The notes beneath the pieces are model-generated. The model was not told where the DNA came from. It ran no database searches and saw nothing but the letters and a program-made list of their open reading frames with translations. This document shows positions 17,286 through 26,134 of a stretch of DNA of 64,000 nt, piece after piece. Source of the DNA: Mucilaginibacter aquariorum (lineage in GTDB: Bacteria; Bacteroidota; Bacteroidia; Sphingobacteriales; Sphingobacteriaceae); NCBI RefSeq assembly GCF_024498135.1, contig NZ_JANHOH010000004.1:124001-188000 (forward strand), read 5' to 3'. The stretch's first letter is position 1; each line of letters opens with the position of its first letter. The translations under genes were made by a program, and so were the position numbers.

Positions 17286-18827
17286 TTACAGGTCAAATTT
17301 AATACCCTGCGCTAATGGCAACGTTTTAGAATAGTTTATAGTATTTGTTTGGCGCCTCATATAAACTTTCCATGCATCAGAACCAGATTCGCGACCGCCG
17401 CCGGTTTCTTTTTCGCCGCCAAATGCGCCACCTATCTCAGCACCCGAAGTGCCGATGTTTACGTTGGCAATACCACAATCAGAACCCGCGTAAGACAGGA
17501 ACCGCTCTGCCTCGCGCAGGTTATTGGTCATAATAGCTGATGATAAACCCTGCGGAACACCGTTCTGCAGTTCGATAGCCTCGTCAAGATCTGCGTATTT
17601 TATTAAATAAAGAATCGGCGCAAATGTTTCATGCTGTACAATTTTGTAGTGGTTCTCTACTTCGGCAATGCATGGTTTTACGTAACAGCCCGATGAATAG
17701 GCTTCGCCTTCCAGCTTACCGCCTTCAACAACAAACTTCCCGCCCTCGGCCTTGCATTTCTCTATCGAATCTAAATACAGGCTAACCGCATCCTGATCTA
17801 TTAGCGGGCCCATATGGTTGTTCTCGTTTAGCGGATCGCCAATTTTTATTTGTCCGTATGCACTGATCAGTTTTTGCTTAAACGCTTCGTAAACACTTTC
17901 GTGGATAATAAGTCTGCGTGTACTGGTACAACGCTGGCCTGCGGTACCTACCGCGCCAAAAACAGCACCTATGAGCGACATATCCAGGTCGGCATTCTCT
18001 GTAATGATGATAGCATTATTACCACCAAGCTCTAAAAGGCTTTTACCTAAACGCGCGCCTACAGCAGCACTCACCGCTTTACCCATGCGGGTAGATCCGG
18101 TTGCCGATACCAGGGGCACACGGGTATCGTTGCTCATTAGCTCGCCAATGTTGCGGTCGCCTATAACCAGGCAGCTTACCCCTTCGTCAATATTATTGCG
18201 TTTAAAAACCTCCTGCGCAATGTGCTGGCAGGCAATAGCTGTTAAAGGTGTTTTTTCGGATGGTTTCCAGATGCAAACATCACCGCAAACCCAGGCCAGC
18301 ATAGCATTCCAGCTCCATACAGCAACAGGGAAGTTAAAGGCCGATATTACACCAACTATCCCCAGCGGGTGATACTGTTCGTACATGCGGTGCTCGGGGC
18401 GTTCGCTATGCATGGTAAGGCCATATAATTGGCGGCTCAAACCTACCGCAAAATCGCAAATATCTATCATCTCCTGCACCTCGCCGTAACCTTCCTGCAG
18501 GCTTTTGCCCATTTCGTAGGATACCAGTGTGCCTAACTGTTTTTTATTCTCGCGCAGCGAATCACCTATCTGGCGTACTATCTCGCCACGCTTAGGCGCA
18601 GGTATTTGTCGCCAGGTTTTAAAAGCTTTTTTAGCCGTTTCTACAACGGTATTATACTCATCTGCAGTAGCAAATTTTACAGCGGCAATTTTTTTGCCGT
18701 CGGTTGGCGATACAATATCTTTGGTAACAGCATTGTCGCTGCTACCCCATTGAGTGCCAGTACTAAACGCATGGTTTATGTCGTTTATATGTAAATGATC
18801 AAGAATATCTTTAATTGGTAAGCTCAT
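17286..18827 (-). CDS. ALDH7-type aldehyde dehydrogenase (aminoadipate-semialdehyde/P6C dehydrogenase)
   Basis: A 513-residue NAD-dependent dehydrogenase, starting at ATG 18827 (MSLPIKD) rather than a TTG 18 bases upstream. The ALDH core is complete, with the general base Glu266 in LLELGGNN and the nucleophile Cys300 in AGQRCTSTRR. Flanking motifs (PLGIVGVISAFNFPVAVWSWN, GNNAIIITENADLDM) place it in the ALDH7/antiquitin group, whose members oxidise L-aminoadipate semialdehyde/piperideine-6-carboxylate in lysine breakdown. The substrate here is inferred from family only; no other lysine-catabolic gene is next to it. It appears monocistronic. Confidence 0.87.
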   Translation of the reverse strand: MSLPIKDILDHLHINDINHAFSTGTQWGSSDNAVTKDIVSPTDGKKIAAVKFATADEYNTVVETAKKAFKTWRQIPAPKRGEIVRQIGDSLRENKKQLGTLVSYEMGKSLQEGYGEVQEMIDICDFAVGLSRQLYGLTMHSERPEHRMYEQYHPLGIVGVISAFNFPVAVWSWNAMLAWVCGDVCIWKPSEKTPLTAIACQHIAQEVFKRNNIDEGVSCLVIGDRNIGELMSNDTRVPLVSATGSTRMGKAVSAAVGARLGKSLLELGGNNAIIITENADLDMSLIGAVFGAVGTAGQRCTSTRRLIIHESVYEAFKQKLISAYGQIKIGDPLNENNHMGPLIDQDAVSLYLDSIEKCKAEGGKFVVEGGKLEGEAYSSGCYVKPCIAEVENHYKIVQHETFAPILYLIKYADLDEAIELQNGVPQGLSSAIMTNNLREAERFLSYAGSDCGIANVNIGTSGAEIGGAFGGEKETGGGRESGSDAWKVYMRRQTNTINYSKTLPLAQGIKFDL

Positions 18828-19062
18828 AATTGGTACTTTTGTCAAAGGTAAAAATCTTTAAGGCAATTTCTACAACTCATCCCTCGCCGGCTAAAATGCT
18901 TTACATTTATTATCAGTTACTTGTATTAATATCTGTTAATAATGTTTGTATGTTGAAAACTAAATTGACTTATGGAAGCTTATTGTTGTAATTTGAACTC
19001 ATGTTTAAGCCTTGCGGATAAACATCCGCCTGGGAAATATGGTGTTCTGCAAATAAACTTGA

Positions 19063-20466
19063 ATGGAAGAAGAATTTGAATTTGGTTTTACCGAAGATCC
19101 AAAGTTTTCGGTAGAACGGTACGAAGAGATGATTCGAAATCATGATCAGTACTTTTTTGACGCGCAGGCGTTTGAGAACATTATAGACTACTACATAGAA
19201 AAGAACGACCCGGCAAAAGCCCTGCAGGTATCCGAGTATGCCCGCAATCAGCACCCGTTTGCCGCTGTATTCCTTATAAAACAAGCCCAGCTACTGGTAG
19301 TTACAAATCGTGCATCAGAGGCATTTGCCGCATTGGATAAAGCCGCCATGCTGGAAGCAAGCGACGCGGATATCTACATCATTCGCGGTAACCTGTACGA
19401 AAGTATGGAGCGTAACGCCGAAGCTTTAGAGAACTACGAAAAGGCGCTTGACCTTGCCGAAGAAACTGACGAGATACTATTGCATATTGCCTACGTTTAC
19501 CAAAACATGGGCGATTATGATACCGCCATTACTTACCTTAAGCTTTGCTTAAAACAGAACATGGAAAACCAGGATGCCCTTTACGAACTGGCATTTTGTT
19601 ACGATGTTTTGGATAACCAGGAAGAAAGCGTTCAGTTTTATCAGCAGTATATTGATAACGAACCTTACAGTTATGCCGCATGGTACAATTTAGGTAACGC
19701 TTATACAAAGCTAAGCTTATTCGAGAAGGCGATAGACGCTTACGATTACGCTATCCTGATAAAAGACAGCTTTGCATCGGCCTATTTCAATAAGGGTAAC
19801 GCTTTAGTTAACCTGGAAAAATATGCCGAAGCGATTGATGTTTACCGCCAAACTTTTGAGTACGAGCAACCTAATGCCGATACTTATTGCGCCATTGGCG
19901 AATGCTACGAAAAGCTGGAGCAGATGGACGAGGCACGTTCGTTCTATAAAAAATCGGTTAAGATGGATCCTAAACTGGCTGATGCCTGGTTTGGGATTGG
20001 TGTAACGCTTGATTTTGAAGAACGTTATTTTGAGGCACTGCACTTCTACAAAAAAGCTTTAGATCTGGATATTGCCAATGCCGACTACTGGTTTGCCATT
20101 GCTGATGCCGAATACAAATTGGGCCACATGCCCGAGGCAGAAAGCGCTTACGAAAAGGTGGTAGAGCTAAATCCGCTTGATGTGGATGCCTGGCTGGATT
20201 ACTCGTCGATACTGTACGAACAAAAACGACTGGTTGATGCCATTGAGGTAATATCGCAGGCCATTAAAAACAACCCGGATGCTGCAGAGTTGTACTATCG
20301 TATGGTAGCCTACCTGTTTGCCAAAGGCGAATACAACGAAGCATTGAACTACCTGGAAATGGCCCTTGCCGCCGATCCGGAGAAACATTATATATTGTTT
20401 GATTACCTGCCTCAACTGCAGGAAAACAAGGTGATCATTGATATTATAAACAGGTATACGAAGTAG
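19063..20466 (+). CDS. Tetratricopeptide-repeat protein, soluble
   Basis: A 467-residue protein made almost entirely of TPR units, about eleven of them from residue 35 to the end. The canonical pattern is clear, for example AWYNLGNAYTKLSLFEKAIDAY and AWFGIGVTLDFEERYFEALHFY. There is no signal peptide or membrane segment; the N-terminus is acidic (MEEEFEFGFTEDP). It is presumably a cytosolic scaffold for protein interactions, with unknown partner. Similar long TPR proteins are conserved in Bacteroidota. It is transcribed alone, divergent from the ALDH gene across 217 to 235 bases with no clear promoter consensus, and followed by a terminator at 20594-20623. Confidence 0.88.
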   Translation: MEEEFEFGFTEDPKFSVERYEEMIRNHDQYFFDAQAFENIIDYYIEKNDPAKALQVSEYARNQHPFAAVFLIKQAQLLVVTNRASEAFAALDKAAMLEASDADIYIIRGNLYESMERNAEALENYEKALDLAEETDEILLHIAYVYQNMGDYDTAITYLKLCLKQNMENQDALYELAFCYDVLDNQEESVQFYQQYIDNEPYSYAAWYNLGNAYTKLSLFEKAIDAYDYAILIKDSFASAYFNKGNALVNLEKYAEAIDVYRQTFEYEQPNADTYCAIGECYEKLEQMDEARSFYKKSVKMDPKLADAWFGIGVTLDFEERYFEALHFYKKALDLDIANADYWFAIADAEYKLGHMPEAESAYEKVVELNPLDVDAWLDYSSILYEQKRLVDAIEVISQAIKNNPDAAELYYRMVAYLFAKGEYNEALNYLEMALAADPEKHYILFDYLPQLQENKVIIDIINRYTK

Positions 20467-20501
20467 GGATTAGTGATTGGAGATTAGAGGTTAGTTGTAA
20501 G
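20467..20501. repeat. Half element of the GATTAG word family
   Basis: Directly after the TPR stop, a tandem of GATTAG-like words (GGATTAG, GTGATTGG, AGATTAG, AGGTTAG) resembles the left arm of the element at 35018-35112. No complementary right arm was found before 20844, so this looks like a partial or decayed copy. Confidence 0.6.
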
Positions 20502-20593
20502 TCATTACGGCTCTTTTAAGGCCGAAAAATAGCTAAATAAATACGGGTTTTTTGCCCGGCAGATAATATTCAAATCCGACTCAATCAAATGTT

Positions 20594-20623
20594 AAAAGCC
20601 AGACAGCAATGTTTGGCTTTTTT
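20594..20623 (+). terminator. Terminator after the TPR gene
   Basis: The hairpin AAAAGCCAGACA (20594-20605), loop GCAA, TGTTTGGCTTTT with one G-T pair, is followed by a T-run ending at 20623. It lies 128 bases after the TPR stop. Confidence 0.8.
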
Positions 20624-20742
20624 GCTGAATGACAAATCAATTGTTACAAGCCATACTATTATATTAAAAAGTGGTGGCACTGATTTATCAGTAGCTGTTT
20701 TTTTAAGTCGTTGATTTTTAGTGAATTAAAAACTATTCGCAC

Positions 20743-20760
20743 CGTTCACGGCCGTGAACG
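20743..20760. promoter_or_regulatory. Perfect 18-bp palindrome upstream of the acidic small protein
   Basis: CGTTCACGGCCGTGAACG is a perfect dyad, followed at once by a second partial copy (GTGAACGTGAACAC). It lies about 85 bases before the ATG at 20845. Its length, lack of a T-run and GC-rich centre suit a protein-binding operator more than a terminator. The binding protein is unknown. Confidence 0.5.
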
Positions 20761-20844
20761 TGAACACTTTAAAGGGGAAATTTAACTACTGACGTTTCCA
20801 AACAACCCCATCTTCTATACGTTATTCTTTAAAACCGAATAATT

Positions 20845-21114
20845 ATGAATACCCCAAATACACCCCCCGGCAATAAATTTCCTTTAGAAGGCGAAACCGG
20901 CGACCCGAAAGTTAATGCGGCAGAAAAGGATGTGATCACCAACAAGGACGAAACCAGTCACATAACCAATAAAGATGGCGCTGTTGCAGATACCGATGGG
21001 ATAGAAGAAACCCTCAGCGAAAGCGAACCTACAACGGAATTAAACGCCGATAACCACATTACCAACAACGATAGTGCAGCAACCAACGAACTGGAGTCTG
21101 ACGAACAATTTTAA
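20845..21114 (+). CDS. Small acidic disordered protein
   Basis: An 89-residue protein dominated by Asp, Glu, Asn, Thr and Pro, with no hydrophobic core, signal or Cys. A short motif is repeated: VITNKDE, HITNKDG, HITNNDS. It is predicted to be intrinsically disordered. It has its own gap with a palindrome upstream and a strong terminator downstream, which supports a real transcribed gene. Function is unknown; small acidic hydrophilic proteins of this kind are often stress-induced, but that is only analogy. Confidence 0.65.
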   Translation: MNTPNTPPGNKFPLEGETGDPKVNAAEKDVITNKDETSHITNKDGAVADTDGIEETLSESEPTTELNADNHITNNDSAATNELESDEQF

Positions 21115-21150
21115 TAGATCATTAAAGAATAGTATCAAACATGCTTCAAT

Positions 21151-21183
21151 AAAAAAGCGGCCCAAATTTGGACCGCTTTTTTT
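21151..21183. terminator. Bidirectional terminator between convergent genes
   Basis: AAAAAAGCGG (21151-21160) pairs with CCGCTTTTTT (from 21173). The loop CCAAATTTGG is itself palindromic. T-runs occur on both strands, serving the small acidic protein gene and the esterase gene. Confidence 0.92.
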
Positions 21184-21184
21184 A

Positions 21185-21988
21185 TTATTTACTATGCGAA
21201 AAAAGCCAGGGGATAAGCTGTGGTTCTGCAAAGGCATCGTCCCAGCTGTTGTGATCGTCTTTAGGGTAAATGGTAAATTTGGGATCGGCGCCTGCGGCCT
21301 TAAGGGCATCTACCACCACTTGCGAATGTTCAAACGGTACCACGCTGTCTTTGGCCCCATGGAAGAACCATAAAGGGATTTTTTTAGCATATTTTTTAAC
21401 GTTATTGGTGTTATCGCCACCACAAATAGAAAACGCGGCTGCAAAAGTATTTGGCTTACGCCTTAGCATTTCAAGTGTGCCCATGCCACCCATTGAAAGG
21501 CCGCCTATGTACACCTGTTTTTTGCTGATAAAGGGTTTATCAAGCATTTGGTCAACAAGGCCGAGCAGTAAGTTCATGGCGCAGGTAGGTTTACCGCCTT
21601 CCTGGAAATTGAATATTGTTTTACGTGTTATCAGGTTTTGGTCTATTTTAACATTGGGCCAAAAATCATCTTTAGGGCATTGCGGGAAAACCACTATGGC
21701 CGGATAGTTTTGGCGAATGGTATCGTTCAAAAATAGCTTTGGCCCGTATTTAATTTGTGCTTCGTTATCATTACCCCTTTCGCCGGCGCCATGCAGCACA
21801 ATTATAAGCGGGTATTTTTTTTGAGGGTCAAACTTTTTGGGGAATAAAATGCGGTAAGGCAGCGTGTCCGTTTTCATGATAAACGACCCCCTGTCAAAAG
21901 ATGAGTTGGTTTGGGCCTGCGCTAAAAAAGGAAATGCCAGGTACATTGTACCCAGCATTATCAATATTCTTAATTTTTTAATCGTCAT
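21185..21988 (-). CDS. Secreted alpha/beta-hydrolase esterase
   Basis: A 267-residue exported hydrolase (ATG at 21988; a TTG at 21994 is possible) with a signal peptide ending near AQAQ. The fold shows LIIVLHGAGERGND (oxyanion region), the nucleophile elbow GGLSMGGMG, an acid in FHGAKDSVVP and a terminal His in DDHNSWDDAF. It belongs to the PHB-depolymerase/feruloyl-esterase-like peptidase S9 group that is often appended to polysaccharide loci. It may remove acyl groups from a glycan or act on xenobiotic esters. It is the last gene in the direction of the PUL, 110 bases after the second glucanase. Membership of that operon is plausible but unproven. Confidence 0.8.
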   Translation of the reverse strand: MTIKKLRILIMLGTMYLAFPFLAQAQTNSSFDRGSFIMKTDTLPYRILFPKKFDPQKKYPLIIVLHGAGERGNDNEAQIKYGPKLFLNDTIRQNYPAIVVFPQCPKDDFWPNVKIDQNLITRKTIFNFQEGGKPTCAMNLLLGLVDQMLDKPFISKKQVYIGGLSMGGMGTLEMLRRKPNTFAAAFSICGGDNTNNVKKYAKKIPLWFFHGAKDSVVPFEHSQVVVDALKAAGADPKFTIYPKDDHNSWDDAFAEPQLIPWLFSHSK

Positions 21989-22098
21989 GTGCAATTAGTT
22001 CAGTTTTGTTACTAAACGTAAATTAACACCTTTCCATTCATTTTGCTTTAAATATTTTTATGATAGAATAAGTTTTGCACTGTTATCTGCATCAAAAA

Positions 22099-23448
22099 CT
22101 ATTTTTTCGCGATAGCAGCGCTCTGAAAATCAAGCTTTTTCAACCCGTTCTGAACCTCGGGGCAACTCATAAATAAGTTCCACAATAATCCCGAGCGATA
22201 ATTCTCTATCATCACAATAATTGGCCCCTGGTCAATAGCCAGGTATGATTTGGCATACCAGTTATGCGATTCGCTAAAGGCATCGGTAAAGCCATATTCG
22301 CCCCATATTTTATCACCCAGGTCATAATAAAAGTGGCGTAGTGCTTTCATAGAGTACTCCGGCGTGTACGGGAACGCGGATAATGCCGCTGTTGGTGTAA
22401 TAACGCCCAGGTCATTATCCGGCGAGTGCGCGTTATAACCTTCAAAGTTATCGCTGGCAGTTAAGCCCCATGTGTTTTCGCCGTAGCCTTTAAATTTTTT
22501 AGGGTTATCAATACAGTATGCCCTGTTAATAAGGGTATGGTTCAGGTTTTGTTCCCAATAATCGGCATACCTGTCCTTTAGTCCTTTAGGATTTAATCCC
22601 AGGAAAGAGTATTGGGAGAAGAACAGCGGTCCGCCGTATGGAAAACCTAATGGCAGCCTGTATCCATAATAAGTGTGGCCATTTTTAAAGAAATCGCTTT
22701 GCGCCCAGCCCCTGTGGTAAACATCGGCACTAACCGGGTAGCGATCTGCAGATGCTGCAAGGATATAGGTTATTAAACACTCGTTAAACCCACGGATAGG
22801 GAAGTTCATGGCCCAACCATTGTTCGGGCTCCAGTGCCAGTACAGGTTGTCGCGGCCTTCGTGTGTGTACCAGCTCCACTCTACTTCATTCCATATCCAG
22901 CTTATTACATCGCGTATACGGCGTTCTTTTTGATTGTTGGCAACATAATATTGCTTGGCGCATAAAAGCCCCTGCAGCAAGTATGCAGTCTCTACCAGGT
23001 CGCCGCCATCATCCTTACGGCCAAAGCGTATGGTTTTACCCGTTTCGCCATTTAACCAATGCGGAAATACGCCATGATATGCATCGGCCCTGAACAAGAA
23101 CTCCACTATCTTCAGCATACGATCAACAGACTGTTCATGGGTGATGAACTTGCGGTGATCTGCAGCTATCATGGCCATTATCCCAAAGCCCGAACCACCG
23201 GTAGTTACTACCTCGTCGCCATAATCAAAAGATTTGTTGCTGCGCTCGCGGGCAAGGCCGCTAACAGGGTGACCAAAATCCCAAAAGTAACGGAACGTTT
23301 GGCGTTGTACTACATCTAAAAGAGCGCTGTCGCTCAAATTTTTTATGATGCCTACCGGTTTAATGGCTCCCTCAACCTTTGCCGGATTTTGCGCCATGCA
23401 GCAAACAGATGCAATTGCCATGCAGGCTGATAGTAATATTTTCTTCAT
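22099..23448 (-). CDS. Glucoamylase-family/GH144-type endo-beta-1,2-glucanase (second copy)
   Basis: A 449-residue secreted enzyme with a signal peptide (cleaved after SVCCMAQ or nearby). From about residue 45 it is a single alpha/alpha-barrel glycoamylase domain (PF10091 type): FRYFWDFGHPVSGLARERS, VVTTGGSGFGIMAM, DGGDLVETAYLLQGLL, HWSPNNGWAMN and IDQGPIIVMIENYRSGLLWN. In Bacteroidota this family includes GH144 endo-beta-1,2-glucanases (for example from Chitinophaga), hence the proposed substrate. It lies 52 bases after a paralogue and shares strong sequence identity with its catalytic domain, indicating tandem duplication. Unlike the paralogue it has no lipobox-plus-Ig module, so it is probably periplasmic. 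Confidence 0.85.
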   Translation of the reverse strand: MKKILLSACMAIASVCCMAQNPAKVEGAIKPVGIIKNLSDSALLDVVQRQTFRYFWDFGHPVSGLARERSNKSFDYGDEVVTTGGSGFGIMAMIAADHRKFITHEQSVDRMLKIVEFLFRADAYHGVFPHWLNGETGKTIRFGRKDDGGDLVETAYLLQGLLCAKQYYVANNQKERRIRDVISWIWNEVEWSWYTHEGRDNLYWHWSPNNGWAMNFPIRGFNECLITYILAASADRYPVSADVYHRGWAQSDFFKNGHTYYGYRLPLGFPYGGPLFFSQYSFLGLNPKGLKDRYADYWEQNLNHTLINRAYCIDNPKKFKGYGENTWGLTASDNFEGYNAHSPDNDLGVITPTAALSAFPYTPEYSMKALRHFYYDLGDKIWGEYGFTDAFSESHNWYAKSYLAIDQGPIIVMIENYRSGLLWNLFMSCPEVQNGLKKLDFQSAAIAKK

Positions 23449-23500
23449 TGGATTAGATCAGTTAATAGTTAAACAGGCATATCGCGTGCCTTTATTTTGT

Positions 23501-25186
23501 TTATAAGTTTGGGCTTGTAAAGCCTAAGCCTTTCATGCCGGTTTTTACTTCGGGGCAGCTCATAAATAAGTTCCATAAAAGGCCGCTCCTGTAATTTTCT
23601 ATCATCACAATTATGGGCCCCTGGTCAATAGCCAGGTACGAATTGGCAAACCATGGGTTATTTAAATTATAAGCGTCATAAAAGCCATAGTCGCCCCACA
23701 TTTTATCACCCAGCTTGTAATAGAAAAAGCGTAGTGCCGCCATTGATTCTGTTGGGGTATAAGGTAACGACGATATGGCTGCGGTAGGTGCAATAACACC
23801 CACATCGTTTGTTGGCGAGCTTGCCGTATAACCACCTTCAATATCGCTTGCGGTTAGGCCCCAGCTATCGGCGCTATACCCATAATAGTTTTTAGGGTTG
23901 GCCACACAATATTTATAATTGATCTGGCTGTGTGCTTTGTTCTGCTCATCATAGTTAGCGTAAGCATCGGCCAGATTATTAGGGTTAATACCCAAAAAGG
24001 AGTAATGCGCGAAAAATAAAGGGCCGCCCTGTGCCGGGCCTAAGGGTAGTTTTACACCGTAATAGGTAGCTCCGTTTTTCATGCTGCCATTACCTGCCCA
24101 GCCGTTGTCATAAACAACTTTGGGCACGCTGTGCGTTGTTGACGATGCTGCCAGTACATAGGCGATTAGCCCTTCGTTCCAGCCGCTAATTTTCATGTTG
24201 ATGGCCCAGCCGTTGCTTGGGCTCCAGTGCCAGTATAATACGTTTTGATTGCCCTGCCTAAACCAATCCCACTCTACGTTATTCCAAAGGGTGTTGATAT
24301 TCGCACGTAAAGTGCTTTCATCTGTGCCTGCGCCGTTAAAATACTGGCGCGCAGTTAACAGGCCTTGCATTAAATAAGATGTTTCTATCAGATCGGCACC
24401 ATTGTCCTGCGCGCTAAAGGGCTGTACAGCACCGCTTGTTCCGTTAAGCCAATGCGGAAATGCACCATGAAATGTCACCGCCTTGGTTTTTAAAAACCCC
24501 ACTATTTTTTGCATGCGTGCCAAACCTTCGGCGCGGGTTATAAAGCCGCGATTAACCGCGACAACCATAGCCATAATCCCAAAGCCTGAGCCGCCTGTGG
24601 TAACCACATCGCCTGATGTATTGCGCTCGCGTGCCAGGCCGCTTACCGGGTGGCCAAAGTCATAAAAGTATTTAAATGTCTGTTTCTGTACCAGATCAAG
24701 CAGTTGATTGTCTGATATAGCGGCGAACTTGTTAGTAGAATCGATACCTGTTGTAAGGTTGATAGTAAATGCCGATTGTAAACTGCCGCTCTTGGCCGAT
24801 TTAAGGCCCGTGGTTACATCTAAAGTATATTTAGTGATAGCGGCAAGCGTAGGCTTTATGATAACGGTGCTGTCGTTGTTTTCGTAAGTTGCCGCGTAAG
24901 TAACTGCGGCACCGGCTTTATCTTTTAAAGTTATAGCTGAAGCAACGGTAGTTTTGTTAAGCGGTGTTGTGAAAGTTAGTTTAATAACCGGGGTTTTATT
25001 TACATTGGTATAGGTAAACCCACTGTTTAAACCATTCACCTTTAATGCGAAAAAGCTAAATGACGATGGTGTTATAGGTGGCGGCGTTACCGGCGGTTTA
25101 GGGTTTGGCGTACCGCTTTTACCACAAGCAAATAATACTAAGGCAAGCAAGCTTAATCCGGCAAAAATCTTTATATCTCTCATCAT
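23501..25186 (-). CDS. Lipoprotein GH144-type glucanase with N-terminal Ig-like domain
   Basis: A 561-residue enzyme starting at ATG 25186 (a TTG lies one codon upstream). A lipoprotein signal (lipobox LFAC) and a Pro-rich linker (PKPPVTPPPITP) precede a Big_5-type Ig-like domain at about 42-145 (ITLKDKAGAAVTYAATY, KYTLDVTTGLKS). The glycoamylase/GH144 domain follows from about 155 to the end (FKYFYDFGHPVSGLARERN, VVTTGGSGFG, IDQGPIIVMIENYRSGLLWN). Surface anchoring suggests it makes the first endo-cut in the extracellular glycan, leaving the paralogue to process imported oligosaccharides. It is separated from the LamG lipoprotein gene by a terminator-like hairpin. Confidence 0.86.
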   Translation of the reverse strand: MMRDIKIFAGLSLLALVLFACGKSGTPNPKPPVTPPPITPSSFSFFALKVNGLNSGFTYTNVNKTPVIKLTFTTPLNKTTVASAITLKDKAGAAVTYAATYENNDSTVIIKPTLAAITKYTLDVTTGLKSAKSGSLQSAFTINLTTGIDSTNKFAAISDNQLLDLVQKQTFKYFYDFGHPVSGLARERNTSGDVVTTGGSGFGIMAMVVAVNRGFITRAEGLARMQKIVGFLKTKAVTFHGAFPHWLNGTSGAVQPFSAQDNGADLIETSYLMQGLLTARQYFNGAGTDESTLRANINTLWNNVEWDWFRQGNQNVLYWHWSPSNGWAINMKISGWNEGLIAYVLAASSTTHSVPKVVYDNGWAGNGSMKNGATYYGVKLPLGPAQGGPLFFAHYSFLGINPNNLADAYANYDEQNKAHSQINYKYCVANPKNYYGYSADSWGLTASDIEGGYTASSPTNDVGVIAPTAAISSLPYTPTESMAALRFFYYKLGDKMWGDYGFYDAYNLNNPWFANSYLAIDQGPIIVMIENYRSGLLWNLFMSCPEVKTGMKGLGFTSPNL

Positions 25187-25225
25187 CAATACTTTTAAGG
25201 TAGCAATACCTGCAAACTAAATTTC

Positions 25226-25263
25226 AAAAAAAGAGGCTGCCCGGTTATACGCCGAACAACCTC
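25226..25263 (-). terminator. Intra-PUL terminator or attenuator
   Basis: Read on the minus strand, GAGGTTG...CAGCCTC (25263 down to 25233) forms an interrupted stem with an inner CGG/CCG pair, followed by seven T (25232-25226). It lies 17 bases after the LamG gene stop and before the glucanase genes, so it may lower enzyme expression relative to the SusCD genes. Confidence 0.72.
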
Positions 25264-25279
25264 ATACTCAATCAAATGT

Positions 25280-26113
25280 TTACTTTCCGCGACCTTCGAG
25301 TTTGGCAATAGAGCCAACTTCTATGTCGCTTAACGCTTTGTTATAAATTCTTACTTCATCTAATTTACCGGCATTGAAACTTGCCCAACCTTCGGCGCCA
25401 TGGCTGGATGTTTGGCTTGGAGTGGTCATAAATTGCGGTGCTCCAAAAACAAGGTTACCTTGGTCTTTAAAATTTAAAGGACCTGTTACACCCGGGAATG
25501 GCCCACTAAAAACTCTTGAACCATTTACGTAAACCTTGCAGGTTGATGTTGCGCCATCATAAGAAAACGCGATGTTTACAAACTTATTGAACAGATTTTT
25601 TACGCCATTTACTTCCAGTGCTTTGTCGTCAGTGCCATTAAATAAGTGAAAACGTAATAATCCGTTATCATTTGTACTTCCGTTTTCAAAGAAAAATTCA
25701 ATATTTCCCCAAAAGCCTGTTTTATTAGCGAGCGAAAATATAGGGATAATACCCACTGATGGCGGTGGCGTGTTTATCCATTCGGTAATGGTAAAGCTTT
25801 TAAGATTGGCTACAGCCGATGATGGGGCAGCTATTACGTAACTGTTTAAAGCGCCCTGCAAAGCATCGCCTTTAATACCTTCGGCAAAGGTTGTGCCGGT
25901 AGCAGTGCCCGCGGTGTTTGATACACTATCAACCAAGCTGTTATCAAATCCCCAATAGGCAATCAGGCTTTCTTTGGCAACCTCGTTAGCTGCAGTATAG
26001 CCGTTTATATCTAACGGCGGTGCATAAGTTGACGGATCAAACTTTTTTTGGCAAGATGACAGGCCTGTACTAATAAGCACAGCCGTCAATATATATAGGT
26101 TCGTTTTTTTCAT
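25280..26113 (-). CDS. LamG-like lipoprotein, surface glycan-binding candidate
   Basis: A 277-residue lipoprotein (lipobox SSC near residue 22). The preferred start is ATG 26113; the longer frame begins at TTG. From about residue 55 it has a concanavalin A-like/LamG jelly roll (YWGFDNSLVDSVSNTAGTATGT, FTITEWINTP, AFSYDGATSTCKVYVNGSRV, GKLDEVRIYNKALSDIEV). Position directly after susD (21 bases) is typical of SusE/SusF-like or SGBP lipoproteins that capture glycan at the cell surface. The LamG fold could alternatively be catalytic, but no GH16-type catalytic motif is seen. Ligand inferred from context is beta-1,2-glucan. Confidence 0.82.
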   Translation of the reverse strand: MKKTNLYILTAVLISTGLSSCQKKFDPSTYAPPLDINGYTAANEVAKESLIAYWGFDNSLVDSVSNTAGTATGTTFAEGIKGDALQGALNSYVIAAPSSAVANLKSFTITEWINTPPPSVGIIPIFSLANKTGFWGNIEFFFENGSTNDNGLLRFHLFNGTDDKALEVNGVKNLFNKFVNIAFSYDGATSTCKVYVNGSRVFSGPFPGVTGPLNFKDQGNLVFGAPQFMTTPSQTSSHGAEGWASFNAGKLDEVRIYNKALSDIEVGSIAKLEGRGK

Positions 26114-26134
26114 AACATTAAATATCAATAGTTA

